Assembly: GCA_028279985.1 (NCBI GenBank) | Contig: JANQMR010000011.1 | Span: 62,001 to 126,000, forward strand | Length of the DNA: 64,000 nt | DNA from: Woeseiaceae bacterium | Lineage (GTDB): Bacteria > Pseudomonadota > Gammaproteobacteria > Steroidobacterales > Woeseiaceae | Direction of reading: 5' to 3' | Part shown: piece after piece, positions 1 to 9,300 of the stretch | Numbering within the stretch: the stretch's first letter is position 1 | How the letters are laid out: every line of letters begins with the position of its first letter | The notes under the pieces: generated by a model | Database searches by the model: none | What the model was told of the DNA's origin: nothing | Seen by the model: only the letters and a program-made list of their open reading frames with translations | Program-made: the position numbers and the translations under genes

Positions 1-975
1 CGCCGACCGCCGGCTCGGCAGGAACAGATGCATGACGCCGAACCAGGCGTAGAGCGCGAGGCCGGACAGCGCGATCCATGCGATCGACAGCGGCAGCCTT
101 CCCCAGGAAACGCCGTGGTAGGCGAAGCCGATAAACAGCACGATGACCGCAAGCGCCGTAATCAGCGCGGTCGCGGCCAGCGCCTTGCCGGCCACGAAAG
201 CCGGCAGCCGGCTCGGCGCGAATACCAGGCGCCTGAGCGTGCCCGCCTCGCGTTCCGCCCAGTAGTCCTCAGCGAGGCTGGACGCCGCGAACATGACGGC
301 CATCAGAATGATCCCCGGCATGAACAACAGGGCCACGGACACACCCGGCGTTTCGGGCGGCGGCTCGGCTATCGTCAGGTCGATCGCAGGCGGGAACAAG
401 AGCGGCGCCGCCGACTGGACACGTTCGTTGAACGAAACGGCAATGGCCGCGACGATCGCCGAGTCCGGGGCCACGTCGGCGCTTGCGGATTCCTCGATCA
501 ACGCGATCTCCTCGCCGAACATTCGGTTGGCGTAGAATCCGGCGTCGAGCAGGACTTCGGTCACCTCGGCGATGATCCCGGGCAGTATGGTCTGCGACGG
601 ATTCGTCTTGAGCTCCAGCGTGATCGGCTTCGAATCGAGCAGCGCTTCGCCGAAACCCTCGGGGATGAGCAGAAAGCCGCTGGCCTCGCCGGCATCGATA
701 CGCGCCCTGCCGTCGGCCGGCGAAACTTTCTCCACCGTAATCATCTCGCCGAGCTCGCCCTGGCTGTAGGTGCCCACGACCAGCCCGCTGATGAACGACG
801 CATCCTGATCGGCGATCAGCAGCAGTCCGCTGGGCTGGCCGCCCCCGTCGCCGTCGACCAGCGACGTGACGAGCCCGCCCACCAGCAGCGGAACGCCTAT
901 CCACATCAGGATTGCGCTCTTGTCCTGTCGCCAGCGTGCAAGATCCTTGACGAGCGTGGAGAGCGCGAATCGCAC
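1..975 (-). CDS. ABC-2 type transporter permease (3' end outside window)
   Basis: Membrane subunit of an ABC-2 exporter, partnered with the ATPase just upstream. Reading from a GTG at 973-975 the protein starts VRFALSTLVKDLARWRQDKS, has one hydrophobic segment near residues 23-40, then a long extracytoplasmic part of about 180 residues, then several close membrane segments that run to the window edge. This one-plus-five layout is typical of the YhfI/NatB/ABC2_membrane_3 class. The start lies 3 bases after the ATPase stop, so the two are co-transcribed and probably translationally coupled. An in-frame ATG occurs 23 codons later, but it would cut the first membrane helix. Substrate cannot be told from sequence. 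Confidence 0.85.
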   Translation of the reverse strand, partial: MRFALSTLVKDLARWRQDKSAILMWIGVPLLVGGLVTSLVDGDGGGQPSGLLLIADQDASFISGLVVGTYSQGELGEMITVEKVSPADGRARIDAGEASGFLLIPEGFGEALLDSKPITLELKTNPSQTILPGIIAEVTEVLLDAGFYANRMFGEEIALIEESASADVAPDSAIVAAIAVSFNERVQSAAPLLFPPAIDLTIAEPPPETPGVSVALLFMPGIILMAVMFAASSLAEDYWAEREAGTLRRLVFAPSRLPAFVAGKALAATALITALAVIVLFIGFAYHGVSWGRLPLSIAWIALSGLALYAWFGVMHLFLPSRRSA

Positions 976-978
976 GGG

Positions 979-1971
979 TTATTGCCTCAGCTCCTTGCCC
1001 GTCAGCGTCAGGAACAACGTTTCCAGGCTGGCGCTTTTGAGGCTGGTCTCGGTAACGGCGCCGCCGGCTTCGGATATCGCGGCGAAGATCCTGGGCAGAT
1101 GTTGCGATCCCGCGGAAAGCGCCAACGTCATGCTGTCGTCTTCCGCGGCCAGCACTTCCAGATCGTCGAGCCCGTCGTCGATCAGCGACGCGACCGCCTG
1201 TGCCGTCTCGGCATCGGGAAACCTGCCGCTGAGTTGCAGCACGTCCCGGGCGCCGAGCTCTGCGCGCAGCTCGTCCACGGTACCCTGTGCAATCAACTTG
1301 CCGTGATCGATGATCCCGAGCGAGTCGCAAAGCTTCTCGGCCTCTTCCATGTAATGCGTGGTGTAGATCACGCAGGCCCCCTGGTCCCGCTCCTGCAACA
1401 CCATGTCGAACAGCCGTTCACGAGACTGCGGATCGACGCCGACCGTTGGCTCGTCGAGCAGGATCAGACGTGGCTTGTGCACGATCCCGCAGCCGAAGTT
1501 CAGGCGGCGTTTCATACCGCCGGAGAAGGTCTTCGGCAGGTCCTTTGCGCGGTCGCCCAGCCCGATGTGGGTCAGGACCTCGCGGACACGGTCGTCGAGT
1601 CCGGCGCCGTTGAGTCCATACGCCTTGCCCCAGTAACGCAGGTTCTCGATCGCCGGCAGGTCTTCATAAAGCGCAAGCTCCTGCGGCACGACGCCGAGTG
1701 CCTGCCGGGCTTGTCGGGGTTCGGCGACGACGTCGAAGCCCGCGACCGCGACGCGGCCCGCGGTGGGCTTCAAAAGCCCCGAGATACAGTGGATGGTCGT
1801 GGACTTGCCCGCACCGTTCGGGCCCAGCAGGCCGAACACGGTACCGGCCCCGGCCGCGAAGCTCACGTCCTCGACGGCCGTGAGCTCACCGTATTGTTTG
1901 ACCAGATTCTCGACTTCGAGCACGACGCTGCTCAATTCCGAACGCCGAGGAAACGATCCCACCGGTCGCAA
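979..1971 (-). CDS. ABC transporter ATP-binding protein (ABC-2 exporter ATPase)
   Basis: Hydrolyses ATP to drive the ABC-2 permease that follows. Walker A GPNGAGKS is at residues 50-57, the signature appears as FSGGMKR at 149-155, and Walker B LILLDEP at 169-175, followed by a VGVDPQ D-loop. The C-terminal about 100 residues form the extra domain usual in NatA/CcmA-type exporters of this length (about 310-330 aa). The ATG at 1971 gives a 16-residue leader with no similarity to the family; a GTG at 1921-1923 (VLEVENLVKQYG) is the likelier start, and it would also remove the overlap with the toxin relic upstream. Confidence 0.9.
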   Translation of the reverse strand: MRPVGSFPRRSELSSVVLEVENLVKQYGELTAVEDVSFAAGAGTVFGLLGPNGAGKSTTIHCISGLLKPTAGRVAVAGFDVVAEPRQARQALGVVPQELALYEDLPAIENLRYWGKAYGLNGAGLDDRVREVLTHIGLGDRAKDLPKTFSGGMKRRLNFGCGIVHKPRLILLDEPTVGVDPQSRERLFDMVLQERDQGACVIYTTHYMEEAEKLCDSLGIIDHGKLIAQGTVDELRAELGARDVLQLSGRFPDAETAQAVASLIDDGLDDLEVLAAEDDSMTLALSAGSQHLPRIFAAISEAGGAVTETSLKSASLETLFLTLTGKELRQ

Positions 1972-2063
1972 AACGGCGCCGCCCTATCGTCGGCGGGGCA
2001 CGCCTGTGAAGAATCCGGCAACGAAACCAAGAGCCGGGTGTTTAGAAAAAGTTCACCGCTCAC
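1932..2063 (-). pseudogene. Decayed PIN-domain toxin remnant
   Basis: Starts with a GTG overlapping the antitoxin stop by 11 bases, the usual antitoxin-toxin arrangement. The reading VSGELFLNTRLLVSLPDSSQ resembles the SGE-FFLDTN-ILVY-FD N-terminus of PIN toxins, but the first catalytic Asp is replaced by Asn (FLNTR for FLDTN). The frame stops after 43 residues, with nothing corresponding to the remaining acidic motifs. I infer a truncated, inactive vapC-like gene cut off next to the ABC operon. The identification rests on about 20 residues, so it is tentative. Confidence 0.4.
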
Positions 2064-2304
2064 CCCGCGGGGACTCCAGGACGTATTCCCGATGTCGTTC
2101 CGCAAGGTCCGGGAACTTCGAATTGAGAGACCCCAGTAAATGGCGAACCCGATCCGCGGACTTCCAGGCAACGGGCCGTTTGAGCAGGGAAGCTCCCCAG
2201 TCCACCCGCACTACTTCGGAAGGTTTACATTGTAGGCGCCGCGCTCGTGCCTCAACGGCAGCCCAAAGCTTCTCGCTGACCCGGACGGTCAACTGGCTTT
2301 CCAT
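2053..2304 (-). CDS. Ribbon-helix-helix antitoxin-like protein
   Basis: 83-residue basic protein beginning MESQLTVRVSEKLWAAVEA, a strand-helix-helix start typical of RHH/CopG DNA-binding antitoxins, with a helical tail. Such proteins bind their own operator and neutralise a toxin encoded next to them. Here the downstream partner is only a degraded PIN remnant, so the antitoxin is effectively an orphan. A short palindromic operator candidate lies about 30 bases upstream of the start. The family call comes from the N-terminal pattern and the length; the partner assignment is inference. Confidence 0.65.
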   Translation of the reverse strand: MESQLTVRVSEKLWAAVEARARRLQCKPSEVVRVDWGASLLKRPVAWKSADRVRHLLGSLNSKFPDLAERHREYVLESPRGER

Positions 2305-2331
2305 GGTTAAGAATTTCCTGAAGCTATACAG

Positions 2332-2355
2332 TGCAATGCGCTACATTGTATTGCA
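2332..2355 (-). promoter_or_regulatory. Candidate operator of the RHH antitoxin
   Basis: TGCAAT (2332-2337) and ATTGCA (2350-2355) form a perfect inverted repeat 28 bases upstream of the antitoxin start, inside an AT-rich patch of an otherwise GC-rich region. RHH antitoxins normally bind such sites. Not tested. Confidence 0.35.
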
Positions 2356-2510
2356 ACTTTCCAGGTCCGACAATACAGCAACCGTTACCGAGAGCGACGC
2401 AGCCCGTCATGGCAGGAGATCGCCGAACGCCTCGGACAGCGCCCGCCGCGATAAAATAGCCCGGCCCGATAACTCGAATCCCTCACCTGCACGATCAATT
2501 TGGAATAGCG

Positions 2511-3050
2511 ATGATGAAACGGTTTGTACTGCTGATGATCATGTCCGCCGCGGCCCTACTCGCCGGTACGCTTGCTAGCGCGCAACAGACGGCTGGCGAA
2601 CATGTCGATAATGCGATCCTGAGCTCACGTGTCAAACTCGCGCTGCTCGAACATTCGGTCGGGGATGCCGCCGACATCGACGTCACGAGTTACAAGGGAA
2701 TCGTACAGTTGTCCGGTTTCGTCGACGATCAGGAAGCCATAACGGCAGCCGTCCGGATCGCCGAAGCCGTGGACGGCGTCGGGAGCGTCAGTAACCACCT
2801 CAAGGTGAAGTCCGGCAAGCGCACGCCCGGCAGGGCCTTAGACGACGGCATCCTCACGGCCAGGGTCAAGCTGGCGCTGGCGGAAAACCGGGATACCCCG
2901 GTCACCCGGATCAACGTCGAAGTGCGGGCGGGGGTCGTCGAGCTGAGCGGATTCGTGGACAGTCACGACCAGCGCAACAAGGCGGTGGAACTCGTTGCCG
3001 GACTCGGCGGCGTCGAGGACGTGATCAACTCGATCGACATCGCGCCGTAA
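2511..3050 (+). CDS. Periplasmic protein with two BON domains (OsmY-like)
   Basis: 179 residues: signal peptide (MMKRFVLLMIMSAAALLAGTLASAQQ, cleavage near residue 25), then two BON repeats at about 37-100 and 113-178. Each repeat ends in the V-L-SGFVD...A-V-GV--V-N pattern that defines BON. BON proteins are envelope-associated and thought to bind phospholipid; E. coli OsmY is the model and is stress induced. It stands alone between TA genes with no operon partners. Role beyond envelope homeostasis is not visible. Confidence 0.85.
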   Translation: MMKRFVLLMIMSAAALLAGTLASAQQTAGEHVDNAILSSRVKLALLEHSVGDAADIDVTSYKGIVQLSGFVDDQEAITAAVRIAEAVDGVGSVSNHLKVKSGKRTPGRALDDGILTARVKLALAENRDTPVTRINVEVRAGVVELSGFVDSHDQRNKAVELVAGLGGVEDVINSIDIAP

Positions 3051-3200
3051 GCATCCCCTCGGCGGCATGGCCAGTGACATAGGATGATAAGCAGATCGCC
3101 GAATGGGGTCGCGCCGATACGTTCGAGAAAGGCGATCAGACGGTTGCCGATTACCTAGCGAATCTATAGCGATCGTTCGGCGCTAGATTGCAGAACAAGA

Positions 3201-3527
3201 TCAAGACAACTTACTCGATACGAGACGGTTGAGGCTGACACCGGACTCGGCAGCCTCGATGGCGAGCATACGATGCACCTCCGGCGGCACCCGAACCATG
3301 AACTTGCCGCTGTATGAACGAGTCGAGACCGGTTCGGGCACCAGCTCCTTGTTCCGTTTCAGCTCCGCGACAGTATCGGCGACAAGTATCCGAATTCCCC
3401 GCAGCGCTTTCTCCTGGGATTTGTCCAGCCAGCTCAGGCTCGCAAACTCGGTACAAAGACCCACGTATTCCTGATCCTCCTCGGACCACGTGACTCGGTA
3501 GGTATAGGGATCAATTTTCACGGTCAT
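3201..3527 (-). CDS. HicB-family antitoxin-like protein (orphan)
   Basis: 108 residues: an N-terminal HicB-like partial RNase-H fold (YTYRVTWSEEDQEYVGLCTEF...SWLDKSQEKALRGI, about 7-60) and a C-terminal RHH segment (FMVRVPPEVHRMLAIEAAESGVSLNRLVSSKL, about 76-107). HicB neutralises the HicA mRNA interferase, but no hicA-like ORF lies on either side. A decayed second copy of the C-terminal half is at 17629-17749. Direct repeats upstream may be its operator. It could act as a solitary regulator. Confidence 0.75.
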   Translation of the reverse strand: MTVKIDPYTYRVTWSEEDQEYVGLCTEFASLSWLDKSQEKALRGIRILVADTVAELKRNKELVPEPVSTRSYSGKFMVRVPPEVHRMLAIEAAESGVSLNRLVSSKLS

Positions 3528-3598
3528 TCGTATCTTCCAGGCGTGAACGGGTTTCGCCGCATTCTGGCCAGAATATGCTTGATTGACTCGGGAACGTA

Positions 3599-3619
3599 TG
3601 GTACCACTATTGGTACCAC
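3599..3619 (-). promoter_or_regulatory. Candidate operator: direct repeat TGGTACCAC x2
   Basis: Two copies of TGGTACCAC at 3599-3607 and 3611-3619, each containing the palindrome GGTACC, lie about 75 bases upstream of the HicB start. Spacing of 12 bases fits RHH dimers binding side by side. Inference from pattern only. Confidence 0.35.
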
Positions 3620-3735
3620 CTTCAAAGCGATCAGACTACCCCTCGATTTCCCGGTCATAAAACCTCTGATTCTTTAGTTCTAACTGCAAATAGGCGCCAA
3701 GTTACGCGTCACTGCGGACAAACTCTTCATTCTCG

Positions 3736-3780
3736 ACATGTTTACATGTTCTCAACATGTGAATAGTATTGCTAACATGT
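3736..3780 (+). promoter_or_regulatory. Operator candidate: four ACATGT palindromes before vapB
   Basis: ACATGT occurs at 3736-3741, 3744-3749, 3755-3760 and 3775-3780, the last overlapping the preferred antitoxin start codon. Four copies of a 6-base palindrome in 45 bases of a GC-rich genome strongly suggest the binding sites of the FitA/VapB antitoxin for autorepression. Confidence 0.55.
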
Positions 3781-4007
3781 CAAAGATGATTCAGTTGCGT
3801 CACGTCCCGGATGCGTTGCATCGGCGATTGAAGGCCCGCGCAGCAATGGCCGGGCTGGCCCTGTCCGACTACTTGATTCGCGAGGTGCGCAAAATCGCAG
3901 AGCAGCCTACACCGGAAGAGATGCGTGAACGTCTCAGGCGACGTGCTCCTTATCGCGGTAAGGTTTCCCCAACCGAAGTCGTGCGCTCGGAGCGCGATCG
4001 GCGTTGA
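3777..4007 (+). CDS. vapB: FitA/VapB-type RHH antitoxin
   Basis: 76 residues from ATG 3777 (MSKMIQLRHVPDALHRRLKA). The N-terminus is the FitA-type RHH (IQLRHVPD-LHRRLKARAA-AGLALSDYLIREV), and the tail PTPEEMRERLRR is the toxin-wrapping segment seen in this family. An ATG at 3738 would extend the protein by 13 residues through the operator repeats and is less likely. The stop overlaps the toxin start by 4 bases (TTGA), showing translational coupling. Function: binds and inhibits the PIN RNase next to it and represses the operon. Confidence 0.85.
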   Translation: MSKMIQLRHVPDALHRRLKARAAMAGLALSDYLIREVRKIAEQPTPEEMRERLRRRAPYRGKVSPTEVVRSERDRR

Positions 4008-4399
4008 TTGTCATTGATGCCTCGGCGCTGCTGGAGCTCCTGCTAAGCACGGATCGGGCGGAAGCGGTTGGAGTAATCGCACTGGAGCCGGACGAGCGCT
4101 TGCATGCGCCTCATTTGCTCGACGTAGAGATTGCCCAGGCCCTGCGCCGCCTCGTCCAGCTCAAGGAGATCACGGTATCGCGCGCCGCGCAGGCCCTGGA
4201 TGACTATGGCGGATTTCTCATTGAGCGGCATGCGCACCGGGAACTGCTCCCACGCATCTGGCAATTGCGCAACGCCGTGACGGCATATGACGGCGCCTAT
4301 GTCGTACTGGCGGAAGCGCTCAATGCCCCACTACTCACATGCGATACCAAGCTTGGAAGATCGCACGGCCACCGTGCCAGAATCGAAGTCGTCGAATAG
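4004..4399 (+). CDS. vapC: PIN-domain ribonuclease toxin (VapC/FitB)
   Basis: 131 residues from a TTG start overlapping vapB. Acidic residues expected for the metal site are present: D5 in MIVIDASALLELL, the Glu in LDVEIAQALRR, Asp in TAYDGAYVVLAEAL, and the late Asp in LLTCDTKLGR. Full length for the family, so probably active. VapC toxins cleave tRNA or rRNA and are held inactive by VapB. This is the only fully intact classical pair in the left third of the window. Confidence 0.88.
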   Translation: MIVIDASALLELLLSTDRAEAVGVIALEPDERLHAPHLLDVEIAQALRRLVQLKEITVSRAAQALDDYGGFLIERHAHRELLPRIWQLRNAVTAYDGAYVVLAEALNAPLLTCDTKLGRSHGHRARIEVVE

Positions 4400-4522
4400 G
4401 GTAGCGGTGTAGATTGTCGAAAGCGCGTGTGTCGTGCGGGTGCAAGTGCGCTGACCATCAGTTAAGCGATAGGTTGAACGACAGGTTTTTCTCGCTTCGC
4501 GCCCGGCTTATGTTCGACGGAG

Positions 4523-4858
4523 TCAATCGTCCGGAACGTAGATGATGGTGCCGTCTTCTAGCTCAAACGCGCTACCGACGCGGCGGCCGCGCGTGCCGGT
4601 TTCCTCGGTGACGCCGTCCACGCCGTAGGTTTTGATCTCGGCGCCCTGTTTGACGAGGATTTCCATTTCCGGAGTGCCCGGATTTTTGACGATGGTAACG
4701 TCGCGTTGCGTCAGCAACTCGTCCATTTCCAGCCGCTGCACGAGCGCGACGAGCAGCGCCACGGCAAACACCATCGCAATGTCGAACAGGTTAGTGAGGC
4801 CGGTCAGCGGATCGCTATCGTCGCCGTTATTAAGAAAACGCCTGTGTCTGGAACTCAT
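4523..4858 (-). CDS. DUF2149 family membrane protein
   Basis: 111 residues from ATG 4856-4858, which overlaps the MotA/TolQ-like stop as ATGA. One transmembrane helix (LFDIAMVFAVALLVALVQ, about 24-41) is followed by a small soluble domain. DUF2149 proteins are found with MotA/TolQ/ExbB-like channel proteins and CobN-like chelatases; by position and topology they resemble ExbD/TolR, so a role in harnessing the proton gradient is plausible. Last gene of the operon; about 120 bases without features follow before vapC. Confidence 0.75.
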   Translation of the reverse strand: MSSRHRRFLNNGDDSDPLTGLTNLFDIAMVFAVALLVALVQRLEMDELLTQRDVTIVKNPGTPEMEILVKQGAEIKTYGVDGVTEETGTRGRRVGSAFELEDGTIIYVPDD

Positions 4859-5445
4859 GTCCGCTCCCGTCCGCATAGAGTCGCGGCGAACTCGGCTCGC
4901 GCCATGTCCTCCGCCGCCCACCGCTGGCGGCTTTGCTGCAGCGTAAAGCCGATGCCGCCGATCATGAGCCCGACGACGGTTGTCGCAAAGGCAACCAGCA
5001 TGTTTTCCGCGAGGGCGTTCAGATCGCCCTCCGCCAGGCCGAGTAAGGCCGGACCCAGCGGTATCAGCGTGCCCATCAGGCCGAGCATGGGTCCGACACG
5101 CGCCAACAGGCGAGTATCGGCGATACGCCGTTCGTGAGCGATTTCCAGCGCCGCCAGTATGCGCTGCGCCTGGGCTGCGTCAGCCCCCAGAACGTCGAGG
5201 TCGGCCATTGTCTTGGCCAACGGCGCGTTTTTGGGGAGCCGGATCTCGGTCAGCACGCGCCGGTTAACGTCGGCCGCGGACAGCGCCCGATCGAGCTCCG
5301 ATCCGTATCGACGCCGGTCGAGCGCCGTTGCGATCGTGCTTCCCGCCAGGACGAGAGCACGCACGACGAGTACGATGAGCAGCGCCACGGTCGGGATTAA
5401 CAGCCCGGTCGTGATCCAATAAAGCAGTTGGCTGAGCAGGGTCAT
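4855..5445 (-). CDS. MotA/TolQ/ExbB-like proton channel protein
   Basis: 196 residues from ATG 5443-5445, overlapping the upstream stop (ATGA). N-terminal helix (ITTGLLIPTVALLIVLVVRAL), a cytoplasmic stretch, then two helices with the family pattern LARVGPMLGLMGTLIPLGPALLGL and MLVAFATTVVGLMIGGIGF. Proteins of this family form the stator pore in ExbBD, TolQR and MotAB. With the DUF2149 protein it probably forms an ExbB/ExbD-like pair serving the CobN-like system. The longer frame reaching 6234 is a chance fusion through the overlapping gene. Confidence 0.8.
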   Translation of the reverse strand: MTLLSQLLYWITTGLLIPTVALLIVLVVRALVLAGSTIATALDRRRYGSELDRALSAADVNRRVLTEIRLPKNAPLAKTMADLDVLGADAAQAQRILAALEIAHERRIADTRLLARVGPMLGLMGTLIPLGPALLGLAEGDLNALAENMLVAFATTVVGLMIGGIGFTLQQSRQRWAAEDMARAEFAATLCGRERT

Positions 5446-6128
5446 TGTGCCGTCGACTTCCGCAGGTAACCGTAAGTGATGAGCGAACCGCACACGGCGA
5501 ACGCGATGAGCAGCCCGAAAGGCTCGAATTCGAGCGTTGGGGCGGGCCGGTGATGCAGCGAGGCCACCATCGCAGCGGCCGCAACACCCACGGTGACCCG
5601 AAGCAGTAGAAGCAGCTCGAGTAAAAAGTCGGGGGCGGCCCGTTTCAGCAACGAAGCCAACCAATACGCCACGATAGCGGCACCCAGGCATGCACCGAAC
5701 CCTATCCAGGCCAGGGCCTCGAGCGCGATGCGCGGTCCGTGCACCATCGAAACGTAGGCCGCCAGCAGCGGCGCCGCAACGACGGATGGCGGCGGAACCA
5801 GCAAAAGGTGAGCCCATGTGAATCGCCGCAGAAATTGCCACGGGAATGGGCGCACGGACGTTGAGCAGCACAGTAACGTGGCGCCCAGTATCGCTTCGAG
5901 GCATAACACGATCGCAATCGCTTCGACCGCGTTTGCATTCGCGAACACGCGGCTGACGGCATCTCCAGGCAAGCCGGCAAGCCACGCCACCGCGGGGGAT
6001 ACGAGGAACACGAGCGTAGCAACGGCTATCGCGGCCAACACCAGCCGGGGCCGGGCGATCAATGCGGCGGAGGCCCACCAGCCGAATGCCGCAAGTGACA
6101 GCGATAGGATTCCGAACGTCACAATCAT
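5442..6128 (-). CDS. Integral membrane protein of the cobN-like operon
   Basis: 228 residues from ATG 6126-6128 (MIVTFGILSLSLAAFGWWAS), chosen because it overlaps the preceding stop as ATGA like every other junction in this operon. Roughly seven hydrophobic segments alternate with short loops; no catalytic motif is visible. I do not recognise the family. Its place between a CobN-like chelatase and a MotA/TolQ-like channel suggests a membrane component of the same complex. Its first about 12 codons are duplicated in the mini-ORF upstream. Confidence 0.7.
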   Translation of the reverse strand: MIVTFGILSLSLAAFGWWASAALIARPRLVLAAIAVATLVFLVSPAVAWLAGLPGDAVSRVFANANAVEAIAIVLCLEAILGATLLCCSTSVRPFPWQFLRRFTWAHLLLVPPPSVVAAPLLAAYVSMVHGPRIALEALAWIGFGACLGAAIVAYWLASLLKRAAPDFLLELLLLLRVTVGVAAAAMVASLHHRPAPTLEFEPFGLLIAFAVCGSLITYGYLRKSTAQ

Positions 6129-6320
6129 GAATGCGGGCGCCGTAATGCCCTGCGAGCGAGGGGTATACCGCCCACAGCCAGCCCGAGCAGGATGCCTGCA
6201 ACAATCCACAGCGACAGGGTGCCGAATACCACAATCATGAATGTGCGCGCCGTAATGCCCTGGGAACGAGGAGCATACCGCCCACAGCGAGCGCGATCAG
6301 TATGCCTGCCAGCATCCACA
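6095..6320. repeat. Imperfect tandem duplication, 110-base period
   Basis: The block covering the last codons of the chelatase gene and the first codons of the next gene occurs twice, offset by 110 bases (ATGs at 6238 and 6128, each preceded by the same GGCATTACGGCGC-CGCA-TTC context). The copies have diverged by many substitutions, so the event is not recent. Confidence 0.8.
6125..6238 (-). CDS. 37-residue single-helix mini-protein made by tandem duplication
   Basis: ATG 6236-6238 overlaps the CobN-like stop as ATGA, and its own stop overlaps the next ATG in the same way. The N-terminus (MIVVFGTLSL) copies that of the following membrane protein (MIVTFGILSL). The C-terminus (AGILLGLAVGGIPLARRALR) copies the C-terminal anchor of the chelatase (AGILIALAVGGMLLVPRALR). 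It is therefore a chimera created by the 110-base duplication, encoding one transmembrane helix with a basic tail. The frame and both couplings have survived the divergence, so it may be translated. Confidence 0.55.
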   Translation of the reverse strand: MIVVFGTLSLWIVAGILLGLAVGGIPLARRALRRPHS

Positions 6321-9300
6321 ACGCGTTGACTCGATCGGCCGGCGCGGTGTCGCGTTCGATGGCGCTGGGGGACGGCTGCTGCCTTGGCTCAGTCGGTTCA
6401 GCGGCGTTTCCACTCGCGTCGCTGCGTTCCGTCAAGACCAGGGACGCCATCGCGTCCGGATTGCTGACAGCGGCGTCGAGGTCCGATGCGTAACGCTGCG
6501 CGGCGGCCGCCGACAGCGACTCCGAGATGAATTGCCGCAGCGCGGGGTTACCGCAGACAAACTCGCTGCACCCAGCACCGTGCACCTCGATCAAATCCGC
6601 GTGCATCGACGCCAGCGCCGCGCGTTGTTCATCGCTTGCGGACCAGAAACCCTTGCGTATCGTTTCGAGCATGACGGCCGTCATTTCCTGGAGAGACTGC
6701 GGGTGCGCCGTGGCGAAGAAGCCGCGCAAGTCCAGGTTGTGACGGTCCTCGACGTAGACATCGTACAGGGCGTTCCAGGTCTCGTCGCCAATCGTTTCCG
6801 GACGCATCGTCTCCCAGCCGAAGCCGTTTCGAAACGACTCGGCAAACACCGCGGCCGAGGAGGCGCCGCCCGCCTGCAACGCTTTGATGTAGGTCGGGTT
6901 CAGGAGCGTGGCGTGCAGCTCCTCGGCGACGGAGTCTTCGAGCGTCCGGACTTCGGCGGCTCCCGGAGTTCGATAGTCGTTGAAATACGCATCGGGCGCG
7001 CGTCCGGTCACCGTTTCGGCCGCCCGGCTGAGTCCGCCCATGAACTCGTAGACATGATCCAGCGACACGGGCCCGTTGACGTTGCTCTCGCGCGGCTGGA
7101 CGATCGCGTCGGTATCCTGCAGCACGGCGGCGAACAGTCCGGGCGTGTTCGCGCCCCAATCGTCGGAGGAGCCGTAACGCGCGTTCATGTTGACGAGGTA
7201 TTGGCGGCCGATTTCCTGCGCATCGTTCCAGCGGTCGCCGTCTTCGACGAACCCCATGATCCCGGTGCCGTAGTTGCCGTTGACGCCGCCGAATACCCGC
7301 TCCGTCGATAATGCGCGTGCCTCGAGCGGCGACAGACCGTCCGCCAACAGTGCGCGTTCGACCCGTTCCGCACTTTGGGCAACCGGGTTGTTACCTTCTG
7401 CGGCCGCCATGGCCGCCGCCTTGTTGATCAACACGAGCCGGCTCGCGGCGAGATCGCGCAGTTGCCCCGCCGTCTGGACTACCACGTCGATCCGGGGGCG
7501 TTGCAGCGAGGACGCAGGCGTGAGACGCACGTCGGCAACCCGCCCGAACCGATCGCGCACGGGTTCCGCGCCGATCAGGTGCAGGATCTGGGCGACCATC
7601 GATCCTTCGTTCTGGATGAATTCGTTCGGCCACAGCGTCATCGCCACCTTGTCGGGATAGCTGCCGTGGCGATCGCGATAATGCTCGATCAAATCGTTCG
7701 CGAGTTTTTCTCCGACCCGCCAGGCCGCCGCGCTGGGCGTGCGCTCGGCGTCGATCGAGACCAAGTTGCGACCGGTCGGCAGCGCCGCCGGGGCAACCAC
7801 CGGATCGCCGCCCGGCGACGGCGCAATATAGGCACCGCCCAGCGCATCCAGCGCCGCGGCGAGTTCGCGGTTGCCGCTGGCGACGATAGCCTGCAGGCGG
7901 TCCGGCGCCGCTATCAGCAGGCCTTCGATACGCTCGACGACGTCCAGGATACGGCAGTCCTCGGCTTCACACCGGCGTTGCTCGCCGGCGTGCCGTTCGC
8001 TTGTATTCATCTCGGCCGGCGAGTGCGTAAACTCCTGGTCAAGCTCGTCGGTGCGCATGTGCTTCGGCAACTCGATCAAACCGGAAATCTCGGCTTCCGC
8101 CACGCCGCCATCGAGCACGTTCTCGACCGCCCGTCGCGCCGGGTCGCGATAACGTGTCCGGAACAGGGATTCGTCCGCTTCGGCCGCAGCCACGTCAACA
8201 CCGAGCATACGGTCGAGCTGGAGCAAGGCCTCGGCAAGTGGGGCCACCGTCATCTGGATTGCGGTCTCGCGCGCGTCGACCTGCGAATAACCCTTGCCGA
8301 GCGAGTAGAGACCGAGCGTTATCCGCGTCGTCTCCTGACGCTCGACGAAATTCGCCAGCGTCAGAAAATGATCGCCGGTCCACGCCTCCTCCGCCGGCAG
8401 TTCCAGCGCGGTCAGCAGATCGAGGCGCTCGGCGACGGCACGGATGTCCTTGGCACGCTCGACCTTGGTCGCACCCTCAGCGCGTCGCCAGCCGTCGAGC
8501 TCGCTGCGCAAAGCCGCCAGGTCGCCGGTCAAGCCGGCTTCGCCGATGGGCTGCGTGAGATGCGACAGGATGGTCGCATACGAGCGTCGCTTGGCGATGA
8601 TCGCCTCGCCGACGTTGTTCATCGTATAGACGTAAAAATGCGGCGCGTCGCCAATCAGCACGTCGGACCAGTCGTAGCTCGACAAGGCCACCTGCTTGCC
8701 GGGCGTAAACTCGAGGCTGCCGTGCGTACCGAAATGGATGATCGCGTCCGCACCGAAGCCTTTATTCGCCCAGAGATAGGCGCCGGCATAGGGATGCGGC
8801 GGCGCGACCCCGGCGCCGTGAACGAGGCGAAAGCTGTCCTCGCCGACGGCCGGCAGCGGTTGCGGTAGAAGCACGACCTTGCCGAACTCGATGCGTGCAA
8901 CGGCCAGCTTCGAACCGTCGGGCGCGACCAGGTAGGAGCCCGGCGCCGCGCCGTACTTTTCGTCGATACGCGCGCAGTTTCGCTCGCCGAGTTGCTCCCG
9001 GCACCAGGCTTCGTAAGTGGGCGTGTCGATCCAGGCCGGCGCACCACTGCCGAGCCAACGCGCCATGTCGCCGGCGGCATAAGGCGCGAGCACCGGCGCC
9101 GTCGCCATCACCCGGTCTTCGAATACCGCCGCATCCTCCGGCAGTTCGCCGAGATCGTAGCCGGCATCGCGCAAGCGCAGCAAAAAACGGTGCAGGGACG
9201 GCGCAACTTCGAGCCCGCCCGCGTTCATGGCGCCCTCGCCCGGGCCCTTGAAGAAAAAGATGGCGATGCGCTTGTCCACGTTGGCCAGGTCGTTGAGCGC

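Noticed and set aside
28..2139. 703-codon open frame on plus
   Set aside because: Arg/Gln/His-rich, no domain, lies opposite the ABC-2 permease and ATPase; antisense artefact of GC-rich codon use.
4855..6234. 459-codon frame as a fused membrane/MotA protein
   Set aside because: N-terminal part is the shifted frame of the overlapping membrane-protein gene; ATGA overlap at 5442-5445 defines the true start.
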